64,000 nt of DNA from Actinoplanes lutulentus. Its GTDB lineage: Bacteria; Actinomycetota; Actinomycetes; Mycobacteriales; Micromonosporaceae. The stretch spans positions 186,001-250,000 of the forward strand of contig NZ_QLMJ01000017.1 of the NCBI RefSeq assembly GCF_003259845.1, in the 5' to 3' direction. The translations under genes and the position numbers were made by a program. Positions 1-7,994 of the stretch are shown piece by piece. The notes beneath the pieces were generated by a model. It saw only the letters and a list, made by a program, of their open reading frames with translations. It was not told the origin of the DNA and searched no databases. Every line of letters starts with the position of its first letter. Within the stretch, counting starts at the first letter, position 1.

Positions 1-690
1 ACCTTCGGCTCCGGCGGGGCGACCCTGCCGCCCGCGATCCGCAGCGCGGCCGAGAAGGTGTTCGGCGTGACCGTGCTGCAGGGGTACGGCTGCACCGAGT
101 CCAGCGCGGTGATCTCGGCGGAGTCGCTCTCCGAGCACCGGCCCGGCAGCGTCGGCAAGCCGCTCGCGCACGCCGAGGTGGAGATCCGCGACGCTGCCGG
201 GCTCTCCCTGCCGGCCGGTGAGGACGGCGAGATCTGCGTACGCGGCCCCGGCGTGATGCTCGGCTACTGGAACGACCCGGAGCAGACGTCGCGGACGGTC
301 CGCGATGGCTGGCTGCACACCGGCGACATCGGCCACCTCGACGAGGACGGCTACCTGTTCGTGGTGGACCGCTTGAAGGACCTCATCATCCGGGGCGGCT
401 TCAACGTCTTCCCGCGTGACGTGGAGGACGTACTGCTGGAGCACCCGGCGGTGCAGGTGGCGGCGTGCGTGGGCAGGCCGGACGCGGAGAACGGCGAGGA
501 GGTGGTAGCGGTGGTGCAACTCCAGCCGGGGCAGCAGGTGAGCGGCGCGGCGCTGGTCGAGTTCACCAGGGAGAGGTTGGCGCGCTACAAGTATCCGCGC
601 GAGGTGACAGTGCTGGACGCGGTGCCGCTGACCAGCGTCGGAAAGATCAACCGTAAGGCCGTCCGCGACCTGCTCAGCACCAGAGAGTGA
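1..690 (+). CDS. AMP-binding acyl-CoA synthetase/ligase, C-terminal part (5' end outside window)
   Basis: The reading frame is open from base 1, so the gene starts upstream; 229 residues are visible. The product belongs to the ANL adenylating superfamily, which activates a carboxylic acid with ATP and transfers it to CoA. Visible family motifs in order are SGGA at the very start, GYGCTESS (the Y-G-x-T-E adenylate motif), TGDIGHLDEDGY, DRLKDLIIRGGFNVFP (the hinge region of the A8 motif), and a C-terminal SVGKINRK containing the expected catalytic lysine. The sequence fits fatty-acid-CoA ligases best, but the substrate cannot be read from this part. It ends with TGA just before a dispersed repeat, and the next gene is convergent. 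Confidence 0.9.
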   Translation, partial: TFGSGGATLPPAIRSAAEKVFGVTVLQGYGCTESSAVISAESLSEHRPGSVGKPLAHAEVEIRDAAGLSLPAGEDGEICVRGPGVMLGYWNDPEQTSRTVRDGWLHTGDIGHLDEDGYLFVVDRLKDLIIRGGFNVFPRDVEDVLLEHPAVQVAACVGRPDAENGEEVVAVVQLQPGQQVSGAALVEFTRERLARYKYPREVTVLDAVPLTSVGKINRKAVRDLLSTRE

Positions 691-700
691 TCAGGGTAAG

Positions 701-755
701 CACAGATCTTGTGAGCTTGCGGCTGCGTGGCGGACAGAAACTCACAAGATCCGGA
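701..755 (+). repeat. Dispersed intergenic repeat, CACAGATCTTGTG family, copy 1
   Basis: The element starts with CACAGATCTTGTG and ends with AAACTCACAAGATCCGG. Its outer parts form an 11-bp perfect inverted repeat (GATCTTGTGAG / CTCACAAGATC). A clearly related copy lies in the opposite orientation about 7.6 kb away (8303-8358), sharing the first 13 bases, an AAACTCAC box and the overall length. It sits between convergent genes and could act as a terminator-like hairpin. Confidence 0.6.
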
Positions 756-817
756 CCTGGCCGCCATCGGGGCGAGGTCGTGCACCGCGGCGATGCCCCT
801 GCGCCACCCGCCGAACG

Positions 818-1282
818 TCAGGTGACCCGATACGCCGTGTAGCGCACCCGATCCGCCTCCCGGATCGCGGACGCCACAAAAATCGACTGCTCCAGCGCGC
901 TCAACGATGGATCCGACGTCTCCAGTCGCACGCCCAGCCGGAAGTAGTACTCCGACGCATCGACCGGGTCGCCGCGCAGCAGGGCCTCCAGCACCGAAGG
1001 ATCGCCACTGCGCACCCCGAACGTACGAATGTAGACATAACCACCACCCGCAACCCGCGCCGAATACCGGGTGTCGATCTCGATCGCGCCGTCAGCGCGG
1101 ACCAACTGCCAATCCGCCCCGCCGGGCAGGATCTCAGCGGAAAACAGGCCGGTCACCCGGCCGCCGACGATCGGTACGACGCGCCGGTGGCCGGCCCGGG
1201 TCACACCGTGGTCCTCCAGCTCGCCGAGCCGGGCCTCCACCTCGAACACCGCCTCCAGGCCGGGAACCGCCGGCGCGCTCAT
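818..1282 (-). CDS. DUF3237 family protein
   Basis: This 154-residue protein of the DUF3237 (UPF0311) family has no established biochemical function. Family-like stretches are GVTRAGHRRVVPIVGG near the N terminus, LPGGADWQL, and the ARVAGGGYVYIRTFGVR and SEYYFRLGVRLET segments of a small beta-barrel. I chose the ATG that overlaps the stop of the upstream hydrolase in an ATGA arrangement; a GTG three codons earlier is also possible. It is the last gene of the three-gene FAD/MarR-hydrolase-DUF3237 operon, which suggests it acts on the same small-molecule substrate. That role is inferred only from context. Confidence 0.8.
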   Translation of the reverse strand: MSAPAVPGLEAVFEVEARLGELEDHGVTRAGHRRVVPIVGGRVTGLFSAEILPGGADWQLVRADGAIEIDTRYSARVAGGGYVYIRTFGVRSGDPSVLEALLRGDPVDASEYYFRLGVRLETSDPSLSALEQSIFVASAIREADRVRYTAYRVT

Positions 1283-2916
1283 CCGGCCCACACCGGCAGG
1301 TCCAGGAACGACGGCCGGAACTCGTCATGCGAGATCTCCTGCTCGGCGCGGTGCAGCGTCACCGCGTCAAAAGCCGGCGAGCCGGAGCCGGGGTTGCGGG
1401 CATATCGCGGGTGGGCGCCGGAACTGACCTGCACGCTGATCCGGTGCCCGGCGTCGAACCGGTGGAACGTCGGCCACAGCGAAACGGTCACCTCGTCAAA
1501 GCCGTCATCAGAGACGACGCGCCGGATCCCGTCGCACACCGTCATCGACCGGCCGTCCGGGTGCACATCGCAGATCCGGACGAAGACATCGGCACTCGGC
1601 TGCGACGAGCGGAACTGAATCCGGGCCACCGGCTCCCCGGCGACCGTGACCGGCTCGGTGAGCACCTCACCCCGGAAAACGGTCACATCGGCACGACTCT
1701 CATGGGCGGCGTTGTCGACCGGCCCGGAGTTCGGCAGCAGACTCGGACCACCGACAGCCGGCGTCGGATCAGCCGGGTCATAGACATAAGCGGTCACTCC
1801 CCCGGCGGTCGGCTCCGTCGACAGCCGCCCGTCCGCGTGCAGGTTCCACGCCTCGGCAGCGACACCCGGCGGTGGCCAGGCCGGGAGGTCATGCCACTCT
1901 TCCTCCCCCGTTCGGTACGCCCGGACAAGCGCCGTCCGCCCGCTGGGAACCCCGGCGAACTGCTCCTTGAGGAACGCGACAGCCTCCCCCACCGCCACGC
2001 CGCCCATGCCCCGGGACGTGTGCCCCCACGCGCCGATGGTGAGCCGCGGCGCCCGCCCGGCCGCGGCGAGCTGGGCATGATTGCGCAGCTGCCAGGGCAG
2101 GAAGATGTCGTACCAGCCGGTGATCATGTTGACCGGGGCGGTGACGCTCGGGACCGAGGCGGTGTGCGACTGCTGGGTCCAGTACTCGTCGGTCAGCCGC
2201 TCGTGGCCGACCCAGTCCTGGTACCAATGGACGGCCCGGCCGGTCGCGGCCGTGTCGCCGTCGCTCAGCGGGAGCACGCCGAACGCCCGGCCCAGCTTCG
2301 GATCCGGACGGATCATCGCGAGGCCCAGCGGCAGCATGTCCCGGCGGATCATCCGGTCCATCATCTGCGTCCAGCCGAGCGCGTTGCGCAGCGCGAACGC
2401 GCCGTTGTCCCAGGTGATCGCCCCGAAGTCAGGCATCGTCACGAGCAGGCACAACGCGTCCGGTGCCAGCTCCGGGTCGGCGGCCACCGCCCACTGGGTG
2501 TATCCCATGTAGCTCGGCCCGAACGTGGCGACCGACCCGGTGAACCAGGGCTGCTCCCGCACCCAGCGATGGGTGGCCAGGCCGTCGCGCTGCTCGTCGA
2601 CCTGCGGGGTGAAGACACCGCCGGAGCCCCAGGTGCCCCGGCAGCTCTGGAACAGCACCGGGAAACCCTCGCGGGCCAGGGCGCGGGCCTCACCCGCGAC
2701 CGGACCGCGACGACCGTACGGTCCACGGATCACGATCGTCGGCAGCCGTGGATCGGTCTCGCCGATCGGGGTGATCAGGTCGGCGAGCAGATCGACGCCG
2801 TCGTCCATCGGCACCCGCAGGTCCTTGCGGATCGTGATGTCGTGCGGCCCGGGTGTGAGGCCGGTCAGTGTCCGCGATTGCATCCAGCGCGAGAAACGCT
2901 GTCCGAGCGTACTCAT
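1279..2916 (-). CDS. CocE/NonD family serine hydrolase (X-Pro dipeptidyl-peptidase-like)
   Basis: The 545-residue alpha/beta hydrolase of the X-Pro dipeptidyl-peptidase (S15)/cocaine-esterase family cleaves ester or amide bonds. The triad can be read: nucleophile Ser135 in FGPSYMGY, Asp270 in GWYDIFLPW and His299 in GAWGHTS. The N-terminal half is the S15 domain (DDGVDLLADL, TIVIRGPYG, GFPVLFQSCRGTWGSGG). The last 200 or so residues form the jelly-roll C-terminal domain (VARIQFRSSQPSADVFVRICDV). No signal peptide is seen, so it is probably cytoplasmic. Its ATG overlaps the stop of the FAD-MarR gene (ATGA) and its stop overlaps the start of the DUF3237 gene, so all three are likely translationally coupled. 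Confidence 0.88.
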   Translation of the reverse strand: MSTLGQRFSRWMQSRTLTGLTPGPHDITIRKDLRVPMDDGVDLLADLITPIGETDPRLPTIVIRGPYGRRGPVAGEARALAREGFPVLFQSCRGTWGSGGVFTPQVDEQRDGLATHRWVREQPWFTGSVATFGPSYMGYTQWAVAADPELAPDALCLLVTMPDFGAITWDNGAFALRNALGWTQMMDRMIRRDMLPLGLAMIRPDPKLGRAFGVLPLSDGDTAATGRAVHWYQDWVGHERLTDEYWTQQSHTASVPSVTAPVNMITGWYDIFLPWQLRNHAQLAAAGRAPRLTIGAWGHTSRGMGGVAVGEAVAFLKEQFAGVPSGRTALVRAYRTGEEEWHDLPAWPPPGVAAEAWNLHADGRLSTEPTAGGVTAYVYDPADPTPAVGGPSLLPNSGPVDNAAHESRADVTVFRGEVLTEPVTVAGEPVARIQFRSSQPSADVFVRICDVHPDGRSMTVCDGIRRVVSDDGFDEVTVSLWPTFHRFDAGHRISVQVSSGAHPRYARNPGSGSPAFDAVTLHRAEQEISHDEFRPSFLDLPVWAG

Positions 2917-4577
2917 GGGGTGTCCTTAAAGAGCGTGAGCGCGTCGCGCAGGCGTTCCAGCGCGGGCACCGCGGCGGCGAGGGCTGACCGATCGTTCGCG
3001 GACAGAGTGGCCACGGCGTCGGCAACGAGATTTCCGCTGGCGAGGTCGAAGCGGTCGAACAGGTCGAGGGCCTTCGCGGTGGCGAGGACCTCGACGTGGC
3101 GGCGGTTGCCGGGGCGGGGGCGGCGCTCGACGAGCCCGTTCGCCTCCATCGTGGTGAGCAGATTGCTGACCGTCGGGCGGCTCAGGCCGAGCCGGTCGGC
3201 GAGCTCGCCGGGACCGGCCACCACGCCCCTGGGCAGCACCCGGAGGATTTCGATCTGCGCGTCCGGGATCTCCGGCAGGTGCTCGGCGGCACGGGCCGCG
3301 GTGAGCAGGGTCCGGCGCAGCGGCGAGATCACCGCGGCGAGCCGGGCCGCGTCGAGCACCGGCGGCGACAGCGACGGCCGCTCGTTGAGCGCCGACGGGT
3401 GGAAGCCGGCCGCCTTCTTGTAACCGGTGGCGATTTCGGTCAGCTCGTCCGGCGCGATCACGTCGTGGATGTGCCCGAACCCGCCCGGCGCGCGCTCGTG
3501 GGCGAGCACCATCACCTGCTCGGGCCCCTGCCGCCGGTTGCTCAGCACGAGCGCGGTGGTGGCCGGCCGCCGATCCGCCTCATAGGCGTCCAGCGCCTGG
3601 GTCACCGCGGGCGCGGTGGCGAGATGAAAGGCGAGGGTACGCGCGTCGATGATCGCTTGCGACGCCCCGTTGGAGCCGTTCGGATACATCGGGTGCGCCG
3701 CGTCGCCGAGCAGCGTCGTCAACCCGGAAGTCCAGCTGCCGATCGGATCGCGGTCCACCATCGGGTACTCGAGGATCTCGTCGGCGGCTTTCAGCAGCCC
3801 CGGCACGTCGAGCCACGGAAAACGCCAGTCCTCGAAGAGCGCGATGATCGGCTCCGGATCGACCGCACGGTTCCAGTCCGCGCCGGTCCCGGCGAACCCC
3901 GGGCCGCGACGCTCAGCGATGATATTGATCAAATTCGGACCTATGGGGTACGCGACAAACTTCTGCTCCGCGTCCCCCGACATGATCATCGTGCGGCCGT
4001 CCAGGAAGCCGGGCGCGCGTACCGTGCCGCGCCAGAGGGTCAGCCCGTTCCCGATCGGTTCGCCCTCGCCGGGATGTCGTTGCCGGCGCAGCGCCGAGTG
4101 GATGCCGTCCGCTCCGATGATCAGGTCGGCCGCGACGGTGACCGGCCCGTCCGCGGTCTCGAAGTGTGCTCGCTCGTCGGCATCGACCTCGATCAGGCGG
4201 TGGCCGGTGCGCACCGCGTCGGGCCCCAGCCGCTCGCGCACCGCGGCGAGCAGCTCCATCTGGAACCGGCCGCGGTGCACCGACAGCTGCGGCCAGCGAT
4301 ATCCGGCGTCGAGGCCGCGCGGCTCGCTCCAGATCTGCTGGCCGTGCCGGTTGTAGTAGGCGAGGGTGCTGGGCGCCGCGCCGAGTTTCGCCACGCGGTC
4401 GCCCAGGCCCAGCTCGGTGAGCTCACGGACGGCGTGCGGGAGCAGGTTGAGCCCGACGCCGAGCGGCCGCAGTGAGGCGGCTCGTTCGTAGACGGTGACG
4501 TCACGGAACCCGGCCTGATGCAGGCTGAGCGCGGCGGTGAGGCCACCGATGCCGGCGCCCACGATCACGATCGCCAA
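2913..4577 (-). CDS. FAD-dependent monooxygenase fused to a C-terminal MarR-type winged-helix domain
   Basis: One uninterrupted frame of 554 residues joins two families. Residues 1 to about 395 are a class A flavoprotein monooxygenase: GAGIGG dinucleotide fold at 7-12, GADG at 155-158 (DG motif) and GDAAHP at 291-296 (GD motif). After a linker, residues about 410-554 resemble a complete MarR repressor, with a helix-turn-helix (GELADRLGLSRPTVSNLLTTME) followed by a wing (LVERRPRPGNRRHVEVL). I start at a TTG preceded by AGGGAG at 7-nt spacing and directly followed by the beta strand AIVIVG. A TTG 16 codons upstream keeps the frame but has no such site. It leads the hydrolase/DUF3237 operon. Inference: the enzyme half may sense or modify the ligand that controls the DNA-binding half. 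Confidence 0.85.
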   Translation of the reverse strand: MAIVIVGAGIGGLTAALSLHQAGFRDVTVYERAASLRPLGVGLNLLPHAVRELTELGLGDRVAKLGAAPSTLAYYNRHGQQIWSEPRGLDAGYRWPQLSVHRGRFQMELLAAVRERLGPDAVRTGHRLIEVDADERAHFETADGPVTVAADLIIGADGIHSALRRQRHPGEGEPIGNGLTLWRGTVRAPGFLDGRTMIMSGDAEQKFVAYPIGPNLINIIAERRGPGFAGTGADWNRAVDPEPIIALFEDWRFPWLDVPGLLKAADEILEYPMVDRDPIGSWTSGLTTLLGDAAHPMYPNGSNGASQAIIDARTLAFHLATAPAVTQALDAYEADRRPATTALVLSNRRQGPEQVMVLAHERAPGGFGHIHDVIAPDELTEIATGYKKAAGFHPSALNERPSLSPPVLDAARLAAVISPLRRTLLTAARAAEHLPEIPDAQIEILRVLPRGVVAGPGELADRLGLSRPTVSNLLTTMEANGLVERRPRPGNRRHVEVLATAKALDLFDRFDLASGNLVADAVATLSANDRSALAAAVPALERLRDALTLFKDTP

Positions 4578-4649
4578 CTCGCCACTCCCTCTGCCGCCGC
4601 GAACTCCGGCACAGTTTTGTGACAAACATGTTGCGCGTCAAGAGCTATC

Positions 4650-5174
4650 TCACCGCGCTGTCGCGGTTTCCTTCGCGGTGCGGCCCAGGCGGACGGCGGA
4701 GATGAGGAAGAAGATCGCGCCGGGGATGGCGTACCCGATGGCGTTGGTCAGTGAGGGGTTCGCGGCGGAGGCGCCGGCGACGAACGAGGCGCCGGCCAGC
4801 ACCGAGATGCCACCGCTGAGGATCATCGCCCACTGGCCGCCCATCGCCCGGCGCCTGACGGCCACGATCAGCTGGACCAGTCCGGCGACGACCGCCCAGG
4901 CACCCCACACCCGCAGGACCGCCGGGATGCCGGACGTACCGGCGACGGCGAGCCCGATCGCGGCGAGCGAGCTGATCCCGATGTTGAGGTAGAGCAGGGC
5001 CGACCGGCCGGCTCGGGCGTCGACCACCGCCGCCGCCACGTCGAACAGCGGGTACGCCACCAGCAGGGTGACGACGAGCGGGTTGAGCTCGTCGGCGATC
5101 GCGAGCATCACCGCGGCCCAGGTGATGGCGAACGCGAAGCGGACGAAGTAGAGCCGGCGCAGGGTGGCGGTCAT
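4650..5174 (-). CDS. DUF308/HdeD-like small integral membrane protein
   Basis: This 174-residue protein is almost entirely hydrophobic, with about six predicted membrane helices separated by short basic loops (DARAGRS, AVRRRAMGG, RLGRTAKE). The pattern resembles DUF308/HdeD-type membrane proteins, whose molecular role is unclear. Its start is preceded by AAAGGAT. It is transcribed divergently from a TetR gene, and the shared control region carries two matching palindromes, so it is very likely the regulator's main target. It lies just upstream of the FAD-MarR operon on the same strand, but a 72-nt gap separates them, so it may or may not be cotranscribed. Confidence 0.75.
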   Translation of the reverse strand: MTATLRRLYFVRFAFAITWAAVMLAIADELNPLVVTLLVAYPLFDVAAAVVDARAGRSALLYLNIGISSLAAIGLAVAGTSGIPAVLRVWGAWAVVAGLVQLIVAVRRRAMGGQWAMILSGGISVLAGASFVAGASAANPSLTNAIGYAIPGAIFFLISAVRLGRTAKETATAR

Positions 5175-5188
5175 CGCGATCCTTTGGG

Positions 5189-5206
5189 AGAACGAACGTT
5201 CTGTCT
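5189..5206. promoter_or_regulatory. TetR operator candidate, site 1
   Basis: The sequence AGAACGAACGTTCTGTCT has the palindromic core GAACGTTC and matches the second site 55 bp away at 15 of 18 positions. It lies just upstream of the membrane-protein start, where a bound repressor would block transcription. Confidence 0.6.
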
Positions 5207-5243
5207 TGGCAAGAACGATGACGGACGGTGACCCGATTCGTCA

Positions 5244-5261
5244 AGACCGAACGTTCTATCT
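5244..5261. promoter_or_regulatory. TetR operator candidate, site 2
   Basis: AGACCGAACGTTCTATCT is the second copy of the GAACGTTC palindrome in the divergent control region. The duplicated spacing supports binding by the TetR encoded next to it and control of both divergent genes. Confidence 0.6.
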
Positions 5262-5279
5262 CCCAGGGCGGAATCCGGC

Positions 5280-5285
5280 TAGAGT
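5280..5285 (+). promoter_or_regulatory. -10 element (TAGAGT) of the TetR gene, predicted leaderless start
   Basis: TAGAGT lies 6 nt before the ATG, so the expected transcription start coincides with the start codon. No Shine-Dalgarno sequence is present. Confidence 0.45.
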
Positions 5286-5291
5286 GAGCCC

Positions 5292-5831
5292 ATGACCGCA
5301 CCTTCCGAGGCACGCCTGCGACTGCTCACCACCGCGTCGGCGATCTTCTACGCGGAGGGCATCCACTCGGTCGGCGTCGATCGGATCATCGCCGAGGCCA
5401 AGGTGACCCGGGCGACGTTCTACCGGCACTTCCCCGGCAAGGAAGACCTCGTCCTGGCCTACCTGAACAGCGCCGACCAGGCGATTCGCGGCCAGGTGAC
5501 CAGCGCGATGGCCGACCGGAAACCTGAGGACGCGATCCGCGCCGTCGCCGCGTCGATCGCCGAGGGCATCCGGTCCCCCGGCTTCCGCGGCTGCGCGTTC
5601 CTGAACGCGGTGGCCGAATACCCGCACCCCGATCACCCCGTGCACCGGGTGGTCATCGCGCACCGGCAGTGGTTCCTGGACACGATCACCACGCTGCTGC
5701 CCGAGCCGGACGCGCAGCACTTCGTCATGCTCCGTGACGGCGCCATGGCGGCCGGCTGCCTCTTCGACCCGGCGCTGATCTGCGAGACGTTCCTGCGCGG
5801 CGCGGAGGGTCTGACGACGCGTACGCATTGA
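5292..5831 (+). CDS. TetR/AcrR family transcriptional regulator
   Basis: The 179-residue TetR-type repressor has an N-terminal helix-turn-helix, roughly residues 10-55, containing the typical GVDRIIAEAKVTRATFYRHFPGK recognition region. The remaining helices form the ligand-binding/dimerisation domain and include two Cys residues (GFRGCAF and AAGCLF), which is not unusual for this family. It is divergent from the DUF308-like membrane gene, with two palindromic operator candidates between them, so local autoregulation and control of the membrane gene are likely. The inducer is unknown. Confidence 0.88.
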   Translation: MTAPSEARLRLLTTASAIFYAEGIHSVGVDRIIAEAKVTRATFYRHFPGKEDLVLAYLNSADQAIRGQVTSAMADRKPEDAIRAVAASIAEGIRSPGFRGCAFLNAVAEYPHPDHPVHRVVIAHRQWFLDTITTLLPEPDAQHFVMLRDGAMAAGCLFDPALICETFLRGAEGLTTRTH

Positions 5832-5833
5832 TT

Positions 5834-5839
5834 TAGATT
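5834..5839 (+). promoter_or_regulatory. -10 element (TAGATT) of the haloperoxidase-like gene, predicted leaderless start
   Basis: TAGATT sits 6 nt before the ATG, in the short gap after the TetR stop. This gives the haloperoxidase-like gene its own promoter and a leaderless mRNA. Confidence 0.4.
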
Positions 5840-5845
5840 GATCAA

Positions 5846-7156
5846 ATGAAACGACGAACCCTTCTCCGTCAACCACTGGCCCTCGGTGTCGCCGCCATCG
5901 GGGCGGGCACTGTGCTCTCCGGCCCAGGCCGGGCCGCGGCGGTACCGGCCACCATCGATTACGTCATCCTGTGGAACGAGGCGCTGCGGTACGCGTTCAC
6001 CCGCACCGATCTCGCGCCGGGCCCGCTCACCCGCCGGGCGGCCATCCTCAACGCGGCCCTCTACGACACGGTCGTGTCCCTGTCCGGCAACACCAGGCCG
6101 TACCTCGCGCGTGTGCCGCGAGAGCCGAACTTCTCGTACGACCTGGTGCTGAACATCAACGCGGCGGCGCGGACCGTGCTCCCGCAGCTCTTCCCCAGCG
6201 TGGACTTCGCGGCGTACTTCACCCAGGCCTCGAAGTACAAGCCGATCGGCTCACCGGGCCCGGAGGGCTTCAGCAACTCGGTCGGCATCACCGCCGCCCA
6301 GCGCATCCTGGCCGCCCGCACCGGCGACGGCTCGACCGACACCACGCCGTACGCCGAGAGCCTCGAACCCGGGCAGTGGCGCGAGACCGGATCCGGCCCG
6401 GCGACCACGCCGAACTGGGGCCGGGTCACCCCGTTCACGCTGAGCTCCGGCTCTCAGCTGCGGCCGCCGCTGCCCGCGGCGCTGACCAGCCCGGAGTACG
6501 CGGCGCAGCTCAACGAGGTGAAATCGCTCGGCGCCGTGGACTCCACGACGCGGACCGCCGAGCAGACCCGGATCGCGTTCTTCTGGGCCAACGACGTGGC
6601 CGGCACCTACAAGCCGCCGGGCCAGCTGCTGCGGCACACCGCGATCGTGGCGCAGGCCCAGCAGCTCGAGTCCTCCCAGGCGGCGAAGCTGTACACGCTG
6701 GTCAGCCTGGCGATGGCCGACGCCGCCATCGTCGCCTGGGACGCGAAGTACGACACCCCGGCCGACCGGTGGCGTCCGGAGACCGCGATCCGGCTCGCCG
6801 GCACGGACGGCAACCCGGACACCGAGGCCGACCCGGGCTGGCAGCCGCTGTCGGTGGACCGGGACGGCACCCGGTTCTCGCCGCCGTCACCGGCGTACAT
6901 CTCCGCGCACGCCACCCTCGCGGGCGCGTGGGCCGGTGCCATGCGGCGGTACTTCGGCACCGACGACATCGCCTTCCGCGTCGACAGCGCCGACCCGAAC
7001 GAGCAGCAGTACCGCACGTACACCTCGTTCTCGTCCGCGGCGGCCGAGAACGCCCGCAGCCGGGTGTACCTGGGGGTGAACTACCAGCAAGACGCCGACG
7101 CCGGCCTGTCCGCGGGGGATGCGGTCGCCGCGAGCGTCTTCAACCGGCTGAGCTGA
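5846..7156 (+). CDS. Secreted vanadium-dependent haloperoxidase-like (PAP2 fold) protein
   Basis: The 436-residue protein starts with a Tat-like signal peptide (MKRRTLLRQP, then a hydrophobic stretch ending near AAAVPA). The C-terminal half is the haloperoxidase/PAP2 helical bundle. The first vanadate motif (Lys301, then RWRP at 308-311) and the second (PAYISAH, His355) are present. In the third motif, SR-x5-H, the histidine that covalently binds vanadate is replaced: SRVYLGVN places Asn412 there (codon AAC). The fold is clear, but classical vanadium haloperoxidase chemistry is doubtful. It might be a diverged phosphatase-like or inactive protein. A strong hairpin follows the gene. Confidence 0.82.
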   Translation: MKRRTLLRQPLALGVAAIGAGTVLSGPGRAAAVPATIDYVILWNEALRYAFTRTDLAPGPLTRRAAILNAALYDTVVSLSGNTRPYLARVPREPNFSYDLVLNINAAARTVLPQLFPSVDFAAYFTQASKYKPIGSPGPEGFSNSVGITAAQRILAARTGDGSTDTTPYAESLEPGQWRETGSGPATTPNWGRVTPFTLSSGSQLRPPLPAALTSPEYAAQLNEVKSLGAVDSTTRTAEQTRIAFFWANDVAGTYKPPGQLLRHTAIVAQAQQLESSQAAKLYTLVSLAMADAAIVAWDAKYDTPADRWRPETAIRLAGTDGNPDTEADPGWQPLSVDRDGTRFSPPSPAYISAHATLAGAWAGAMRRYFGTDDIAFRVDSADPNEQQYRTYTSFSSAAAENARSRVYLGVNYQQDADAGLSAGDAVAASVFNRLS

Positions 7157-7164
7157 CACCGGCC

Positions 7165-7197
7165 GTGGTGACCCGCGCAACCCGCGCGGGTCACCAC
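7165..7197. terminator. Bidirectional hairpin terminator
   Basis: A perfect 14-bp stem (GTGGTGACCCGCGC and its complement) encloses a 5-nt loop between two convergent genes. Its right arm covers the last codons of the cyclase gene. No T-tract follows, which is common in high-GC actinobacteria. Confidence 0.7.
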
Positions 7198-7994
7198 GTC
7201 GCCAGCACTCGCGCTTGGCCCCCCGACCCACCTTCGTACGGAATGAGCCCCACGAAGATCGTCGCCCCGGACCGCGGCAGGTGTTCGAGGTTCGCCAGGT
7301 TCTCGATGCCGTACCGGTCGGCGCCGGTCAGCAGCAGGTGCGTATCGAAGGTCTCCGACTCCCCCGGGTCGATGCTCAGCGTGTCGACACCCAGGCTGCT
7401 GATCCGCCGGTGGCTCAGCAGCCACTCGCAGGCGTCCGCGCCAAACCCGGGGAAGTGCAGCCCACCGGCCGCGTCGGTGCCGCGGAACGCATCCGGGTCA
7501 CCAACCCTGCTCCCCCACCCGGAGTGCATCAGCACTGCCGCACGGTCCGGGATCCGGCCGTACCGTCGCTCGAAGGTGCGCAGATCACTCACGGTGACCA
7601 CCGTGTCGGGCTCGCGCGCCGCGCGAGCCGCGATGTCGATGACCACGGCCGGCACGATCAGCTCGGCCGGCTGCAGCTCGGTCGCGACCCGGCCGCCGGC
7701 GGTGAAGTGGGCGGGCGCGTCGACGTGCGTGCCGATGTGCTCGATGACCCGCCACTCCTGCATGAAGTAACCGTCGTCGGCGATCGTCTTGACCGTGCGG
7801 CGAACCGCCTCCTCACCCGGCGCGAACCCGGGAAACGTGGTGGTCAGCGGATAGGTGAGATCCCGCAACCCGTGCCGTGGCGCCGCCCGGGCCGGCGCGG
7901 GCGCCGCGACAGCAGCGGCCAGCGCGGCGGCGCCACCGAGCAGCGCGCCTCGGCGGGTGAGTTGGTGGTTGCTGGGGCCCGGTTCGGTGCACAT
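7191..7994 (-). CDS. Exported cyclase-family (kynurenine formamidase-like) hydrolase
   Basis: The 267-residue protein has a Tat-type leader (LTRRGALLGGAAALAAAVAA, then APARA). The mature part belongs to the cyclase superfamily of metal-dependent hydrolases that includes KynB and isatin hydrolase. The defining metal motif HIGTHVDAPAHF is intact, with three His and one Asp for the metal, and a later LGVDTLSIDPG segment fits the second active-site region. I chose the ATG at MCTEPG because it has an AGGGA site and directly precedes the leader; longer upstream reading frame is probably untranslated. It is convergent with the haloperoxidase-like gene and seems monocistronic. The natural substrate is unknown. 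Confidence 0.82.
   Translation of the reverse strand: MCTEPGPSNHQLTRRGALLGGAAALAAAVAAPAPARAAPRHGLRDLTYPLTTTFPGFAPGEEAVRRTVKTIADDGYFMQEWRVIEHIGTHVDAPAHFTAGGRVATELQPAELIVPAVVIDIAARAAREPDTVVTVSDLRTFERRYGRIPDRAAVLMHSGWGSRVGDPDAFRGTDAAGGLHFPGFGADACEWLLSHRRISSLGVDTLSIDPGESETFDTHLLLTGADRYGIENLANLEHLPRSGATIFVGLIPYEGGSGGQARVLATW

Noticed and set aside
907..3423. An 838-residue open frame on the plus strand opposite the hydrolase and DUF3237 genes
   Set aside because: It is Arg/Pro-rich with no domain, runs antisense to clear genes, and arises from the GC bias at third codon positions.
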